From assembly GCA_900552185.1 (NCBI GenBank), contig URYT01000018.1, forward strand, positions 1 through 17,385: 17,385 nt of DNA, written 5' to 3'. Below, piece after piece: positions 13,815-17,385 of the stretch (the first letter of the stretch is position 1; each line of letters begins with the position of its first letter). This DNA is from an uncultured Collinsella sp. (GTDB taxonomy: Bacteria; Actinomycetota; Coriobacteriia; Coriobacteriales; Coriobacteriaceae). A program made the position numbers and the translations under genes. The notes beneath the pieces were generated by a model. The model searched no databases. It saw only the letters and a program-made list of their open reading frames with translations, and was not told where the DNA came from.

Positions 13815-15515
13815 ATGCCAATGCTGCTGGATGAACCTCTTGGCCTTATCGTTGAGCGCCTTCGCAGGCGGGGGACTGATGACGCATCGGTAGAAGTTAA
13901 AGCCTGCACGAATAAATTGAGCGCAGACGTATGGGAGACAGTGAGCGCTTTTGCGAACACTGCGGGTGGGCTCATTATTTTGGGCCTAAACGAAGCCGAA
14001 GGATTTGTTCCTTCGGCTAACTTTGCTATCGATAGGGTGCGCGATCAGTTTGTTTCGGGTATCGGAGACGGAGGCTCAGCGGCAGTGGTGACCCATGCGC
14101 CACGGTACGAGCTTGATCGAGGCGAGGTCGACGGGCTCCAGGTGCTTCTGGTGCGCATCTTTGAACTTGAGCTTAAAGCGAAGCCTTGCTATATCGGCGC
14201 GCGCGGCGTGCAGAACGGTAGCTACAAGCGCGTGGATGATAAAGATATCAAGATGTCACCCGCTGAGCTATATGAGCTGCAGAGTGCGTTGCTTCCGAGC
14301 GATGCAGACGGCACGGTGGTTTCGGAGGCAACAGTCGAGGATTTGGATCCAGATGTCGTGCGGTCTATTATCGCAAATCGCCGGCTGCAGACCCCCCGCG
14401 TTTTGCGCGGGGCCGATACGCTGGAAAAGCAGCTGGTCAGACTCAATATCACTACAAAGGATGGTGCGGTGAAGCTCGCAGGGCTTCTGTCGGCGGGAAT
14501 TTACCCCCAGCAGTTCTATCCCAAACTCATGATTGATGTCGCCGTTCATTCCGATGTGGAAAAATCTGCACCCGGGCAACCCCGGTTTATTGACCGCCAG
14601 TTGTGCGATGGCCCGATTCCGGCTTGCATCGAAGATGCCCTTGTCGCGATTGGACGGAACTTGCGCAAAGCGGCGATAGTGCAAGGCGCTGGCAGAAGGG
14701 AGGATTGGGAAGTTCCCCAGGAGGTTTTGCGCGAGGCCTTGGCAAACGCCTGCATCCATCGAGAATATTCGCCCATGTTTGTGGGGCAGGCCGTGAGTGT
14801 CGATATCTATCCAGACAGAATAGAGATCAAAAACCCCGGTGGGCTTTGGGGCGGAAAGACGGTGGACAATCTTGCAGACGGGGAATCGCGCTGCCGAAAC
14901 CCAAAGCTCATGAGCCTAATGGGGGCGACGCCGTTAGAGCATGCCGAGGGGCCCGTTGCAGAAAGCCAGGGATCTGGCATCCCGGCTATGATTCGCGAGA
15001 TGGAGTCTCGTTCGCTTGGAAGGCCGAAATTTATCGTTAAGGCCGATTCGTTTACGGTGCTGCTTTCCCGGCACGGGGCGGAGCTTGCTGAAAACCGCAC
15101 GTGGATTCAGAGCCATGTGGGCACCGAGCTGACGGATCGCGAGGAAACATTGCTCATGTTTATGCGGGAGCATGGGTGCGTATGCGATGTTCAAAAAATA
15201 CGAGAGGCCCTGAAGTGGGATTCGGATGACATTCGCCTGATCTGCGGGAATCTTGTCGATAAACATGTCCTGTCAAAATGTGGCAAAGACACGTTTGAGA
15301 TTATCGATATGAGCAGAGAATCGTCAGCTTCGACAGCGGATAGGATCCTGGAGGCTCTCAGAGCCGAAGTGGATATGACGGCGCGAGAAATAGCGGTTGC
15401 ATCGGGGGTCAAAATTTCGTCCGTCCGCTACCATCTGCCAAAAATGGCGGATAAAGGACTCATCGAAGTAATGGGTTCATCGACGAGCCGCAACCGCCGC
15501 TATCGGAAGAAGTAG
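13815..15515 (+). CDS. AlbA_2 (Schlafen-like)-GHKL ATPase-winged-helix regulator
   Basis: 566 residues, soluble. The N-terminal AlbA_2 domain is shown by SVEVKAC (E27, K29) and AFANTAGGLIILGLNE (45-60). The middle follows the RecG-like/HATPase_c_4 pattern: REALANACIHREYS (306-319) with N311 as the ATP-metal Asn, DRIEIKNPGG (334-343) and a later QGSGIPAM motif. Two winged-helix units seem to follow, about 438-497 and 507-553 (TAREIAVASGVKISSVRYHLPKM region), then a basic tail RNRRYRKK. Proteins of this build are usually annotated as putative ATP-dependent transcriptional regulators; the function is unproven. Rare codons (AGA, ATA, AGG) and a lower GC look than its neighbours suggest transfer. 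The start ATG 13815 lies beside the operator array, with only AGAGAGACGGA as ribosome binding site; ATG 13821 is an alternative. Self-regulation is inferred. Confidence 0.85.
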   Translation: MPMLLDEPLGLIVERLRRRGTDDASVEVKACTNKLSADVWETVSAFANTAGGLIILGLNEAEGFVPSANFAIDRVRDQFVSGIGDGGSAAVVTHAPRYELDRGEVDGLQVLLVRIFELELKAKPCYIGARGVQNGSYKRVDDKDIKMSPAELYELQSALLPSDADGTVVSEATVEDLDPDVVRSIIANRRLQTPRVLRGADTLEKQLVRLNITTKDGAVKLAGLLSAGIYPQQFYPKLMIDVAVHSDVEKSAPGQPRFIDRQLCDGPIPACIEDALVAIGRNLRKAAIVQGAGRREDWEVPQEVLREALANACIHREYSPMFVGQAVSVDIYPDRIEIKNPGGLWGGKTVDNLADGESRCRNPKLMSLMGATPLEHAEGPVAESQGSGIPAMIREMESRSLGRPKFIVKADSFTVLLSRHGAELAENRTWIQSHVGTELTDREETLLMFMREHGCVCDVQKIREALKWDSDDIRLICGNLVDKHVLSKCGKDTFEIIDMSRESSASTADRILEALRAEVDMTAREIAVASGVKISSVRYHLPKMADKGLIEVMGSSTSRNRRYRKK

Positions 15516-15524
15516 ATGCAGCCG

Positions 15525-15577
15525 AGTCGCCCCTCTTGTGTCTCTCGAAGTGAGATGGGTGCTAGGGGGGGGCGACT
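15525..15577. other. Long-loop hairpin after the AlbA_2 gene
   Basis: AGTCGCCCC (15525-15533) pairs perfectly with GGGGCGACT (15569-15577) across a 35-nt loop, 10 bp after the stop. There is no T-run after it, so termination is uncertain. The run of eight G bases (15565-15572) is unusual. Confidence 0.4.
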
Positions 15578-15588
15578 GCCTCGCGATA

Positions 15589-15638
15589 TTTCCCCAGATA
15601 AAACCTGCCAAAATAAACCTGTCCCTTATTGGCGGGTC
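15589..15638. repeat. Direct repeat copy 2 (hairpin-forming intergenic element)
   Basis: Same orientation as copy 1 and 46/50 identical. The arms AACCTGCCAAAA (15602-15613) and TATTGGCGGGTC (15627-15638) can pair with a few wobbles or mismatches. At the site where copy 1 has a C-A mismatch this copy has T-G, so the arms vary but keep partial pairing. On the - strand it lies downstream of larE and could act in terminating that transcript. Confidence 0.8.
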
Positions 15639-15699
15639 AGTTAACGCAGTGCAGGTTGAGCATATGCGAGCGAGCGGTCTCCGGGTGCGGTAAGGTGAC

Positions 15700-15736
15700 G
15701 TGAAACAAGCGGGCGCTGACCTTTTGGTCGCGCCCG
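15700..15736 (-). terminator. Probable terminator of larE
   Basis: CGGGCGC (15710-15716) pairs with GCGCCCG (15730-15736) and GACC with GGTC inside, round a TTTT loop with one bulged base. On the - strand it is followed by CTTGTTTCA, a modest T-run. It lies about 80 bp after the larE stop. Confidence 0.5.
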
Positions 15737-15786
15737 TGAAGTTGAACGTCAGATTGCCGTGTCCGGAGCCCGCGCAGCGCCGAGCA

Positions 15787-15813
15787 GTTACGCCGTTTGT
15801 AAAACGGCGTAAC
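15787..15813. other. Perfect 12-bp hairpin abutting the larE stop codon
   Basis: GTTACGCCGTTT / AAACGGCGTAAC with a 3-nt GTA loop ends one base from the larE stop (TAG, 15814-15816 on the - strand). No T-run follows on either strand, so an mRNA-stability or pausing role is as likely as termination. Confidence 0.55.
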
Positions 15814-16692
15814 CTAAAGGTTCATGTTGCCGTGAATGTAGGGGGTGACCTCGGGGGAGATATGGTCGCAGCCCAGCTCGCGCAGCGCGGACTCGATAAC
15901 GGCGGGCAGCGGGGTCTTGCCCTCGGCATCGACGGCGGTGCCGCCGAGGGCGGCAATCTTGGCAACATCTGCGGGTGCGGCCTCGATATGCATGCAGCCG
16001 CCGATCAAGCGCGCGCGTACCTGTGCCAGATCAAGATCGTGCAGGTAATCCTCGCAGGCGCGGATTAAATCGACTTTCTCGCGCGTAAGCTCCTCGCCCG
16101 TGGGGACGCGGGTGGCAAGACATGCTCCCGCCGGTAGGTTCCAAACGGGATAGCCCCATGCGCGCAGCAGCTCGCGCTCTTCGTCCTTGGTAAAGCCGAC
16201 CTCCATAAGGGGTGAGCGTACGCCGAGCTCTTCTGCCGCGCGCATGCCGGGGCGGTAGTCACCGCGATCGCTTGCATTGCTGCCATCGATGACGGTGGGA
16301 AAGCCGAGCGACTTGGCGTGGTTGACGATGGCGGTAAAGCCGGCGTGCTTGCAGTGGTAGCAGCGATTAGCATCGTTGCAGGCTACTTGGGGGAGCTGCA
16401 GCTGATCCACCGAAAGATTGAGCACGGGGAGCTTAAAATGCGGCCCCTCATTGGCCTGCCCATCAACGGACTGCTCAAACGAAGCCTGCTCGGGCGTGCC
16501 GATGAGCGGCGTGGTGAGATGGACGAGAAGAGTATTGGTAGGCATGACGCGGGCGCATACGGCGGCCAAAAAGCTGCTGTCAACGCCGCCGGAAAACCCG
16601 ATAGCCACGCGCCCGTATGCCAAAAGCAGCTGCTCGAGTGCTGCGAGTTTGTCCTGAAGCTCCTCAGCGGGTGCGGCGGTGTCTGAAAGCAT
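15814..16692 (-). CDS. larE: ATP-dependent sulfur transferase LarE (nickel-pincer cofactor synthesis)
   Basis: LarE adenylates and then adds sulfur to the pyridinium-dicarboxylate intermediate in making the nickel-pincer nucleotide cofactor of lactate racemase and related LarA enzymes. The 292-residue protein starts with a PP-loop ATP site, GFSGGVDSSF (32-41). C191 in PAGACLATRVPTG sits at the place of the sacrificial cysteine of the Lactiplantibacillus plantarum enzyme. In addition C111 and C114 form a CxxC (NRCYHCKH), giving the three-cysteine set described in LarE proteins that hold a [4Fe-4S] cluster. The start ATG follows AAGGA. No larA, larB or larC is in the window, so partners must be elsewhere or absent. 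A GMP-synthase or ThiI-type PP-loop protein is less likely because of the cysteine pattern. Confidence 0.9.
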   Translation of the reverse strand: MLSDTAAPAEELQDKLAALEQLLLAYGRVAIGFSGGVDSSFLAAVCARVMPTNTLLVHLTTPLIGTPEQASFEQSVDGQANEGPHFKLPVLNLSVDQLQLPQVACNDANRCYHCKHAGFTAIVNHAKSLGFPTVIDGSNASDRGDYRPGMRAAEELGVRSPLMEVGFTKDEERELLRAWGYPVWNLPAGACLATRVPTGEELTREKVDLIRACEDYLHDLDLAQVRARLIGGCMHIEAAPADVAKIAALGGTAVDAEGKTPLPAVIESALRELGCDHISPEVTPYIHGNMNL

Positions 16693-16726
16693 GAAAGTTC
16701 CTTACAGTTATTAAAGCTCGGATGAA

Positions 16727-16754
16727 ACTATAATCCCACCGAGCTGCTTGTCAT
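16727..16754 (-). promoter_or_regulatory. Promoter of larE
   Basis: On the - strand: ATGACA, a 16-bp spacer, TATAGT. The larE start lies 35 bp after the -10 box. Confidence 0.55.
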
Positions 16755-16789
16755 AAGACTTCCAGCTATGTAACGAAAGTGCAATATGC

Positions 16790-16804
16790 TATATACGTTA
16801 TATA
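16790..16804. promoter_or_regulatory. AT-rich inverted repeat upstream of the HAD gene
   Basis: TATATA-CGT-TATATA in the 168-bp divergent larE-HAD gap, within an AT-rich patch of otherwise GC-rich DNA. It could be promoter core or an operator; the HAD promoter itself could not be assigned with confidence (TTGTAA at 16810 is a possible -35). Confidence 0.3.
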
Positions 16805-16860
16805 CAAGCTTGTAAAGTGCGGTAGAGTGGCAGTAATGCAATCCGGCGAGGGGGACCGAT

Positions 16861-17385
16861 ATGATCAAGGCTGTTATTTTTGACATGGATGGAACGCTGG
16901 TCGATACTGAGCGTTTGGGGATTAGGGCCTGGAAGGCAGGCGCCGCTGAGCTGGGGCTCGCGATTGATGATGCGCTGATCCATCAGTTTATCGGCCGCAC
17001 GCTGCCCGATGTCATGGGCATTCTCGAGGAGCATTACGGCAGCCACGAGACCGCCGAGGCGATCTATGTCCGCCACAAGGAGATTCGCGACGAGATGGTC
17101 AAGACCGAGCTGGAGCTTAAGGCCGGCGCCGCCGAGTGCCTAGACGAGCTGCTGTCTGCGGGCTATCACGTGGGTCTAGCGACGTCGTCGCGCCACGTTA
17201 CCGCCGAGCGCAACCTTAAAGCATTCGGTCTTTTTGACAAGTTTGAAACGGTGACCTGCGGCGAGGACGTCGTGCACGGCAAGCCCGACCCCGAGATGTA
17301 TCTGCTCGCCTGCGAGCGCGCGGGCTTTGCTCCCGAGGAATGTGCCGTGGTCGAGGATTCGCGCAACGGCTGCGTCTCGGGCATT
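16861..17385 (+). CDS. HAD-superfamily hydrolase, subfamily IA (beta-phosphoglucomutase-like), 3' end outside window
   Basis: The first 175 residues are present and the frame is open to the window edge. Motif I DMDGT (8-12) has nucleophile D8 and acid/base D10; the helical cap follows; motif II is TSS (108-110); motif III lysine is K141 in GKPDPEMY; motif IV acids are E165 and D166 in VVEDSRNG. This is the standard set for phosphatases and phosphomutases acting on small sugar phosphates or similar metabolites. The cap sequence does not fix a substrate. Start ATG 16861 follows GAGGGGG at good spacing. It diverges from larE; no functional link is evident. Phosphoglycolate phosphatase or beta-phosphoglucomutase are the closest named alternatives. 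Confidence 0.92.
   Translation, partial: MIKAVIFDMDGTLVDTERLGIRAWKAGAAELGLAIDDALIHQFIGRTLPDVMGILEEHYGSHETAEAIYVRHKEIRDEMVKTELELKAGAAECLDELLSAGYHVGLATSSRHVTAERNLKAFGLFDKFETVTCGEDVVHGKPDPEMYLLACERAGFAPEECAVVEDSRNGCVSGI

Noticed and set aside
15700..16068. 122-codon + strand frame opposite larE
   Set aside because: It is antisense to the conserved LarE C-terminus, and its first part is hairpin-rich non-coding DNA.

Overview
The window is high-GC bacterial DNA with a gut actinobacterial character. Gene content, the tilS-hpt-ftsH order, GC-rich codon use and recurring TACAAT-type -10 boxes fit the class Coriobacteriia, most likely a Collinsella-like organism. That placement is inferred from style and gene families, not from a search.

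Layout. Positions 1-3396 hold a housekeeping block on the + strand: the 3' end of tilS, then hpt and ftsH, which are one base apart, closed by a terminator. Positions 3418-5765 carry a perfect-arm palindrome, a fold-type I aminotransferase and a YcdX-type PHP phosphatase. A near-consensus parS-like site sits between these two genes, which would fit an origin-proximal locus. Positions 5788-7236 (- strand) encode an RlmD-type rRNA uracil methyltransferase. The following gap (7237-7585) holds a large element with perfect 41-bp inverted repeats. Positions 7586-9856 are a polar amino acid ABC importer operon (lipoprotein, permease, ATPase; overlapping genes) behind a promoter dressed with TAAAGTG boxes. 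Positions 10167-12242 encode an EF-G paralogue whose G3, G4 and G5 GTPase motifs are non-canonical. A strong bidirectional terminator separates it from a convergent membrane-anchored non-specific nuclease (12372-13355, - strand).

Positions 13511-15638 look like the accessory part. Two 50-bp direct repeats (46/50 identical) bracket a gene for an AlbA_2/Schlafen-GHKL-winged-helix protein. An array of seven exact and three near copies of TTAGAGAGA, in both orientations, lies before it, with the last copy just before the start codon. This is the most unusual unit in the window and looks self-regulated. The window ends with an orphan larE (- strand), which makes sulfur-transfer steps of the nickel-pincer cofactor, diverging from a truncated HAD phosphatase gene.

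No rRNA, tRNA, CRISPR array, transposase or integrase gene was seen.
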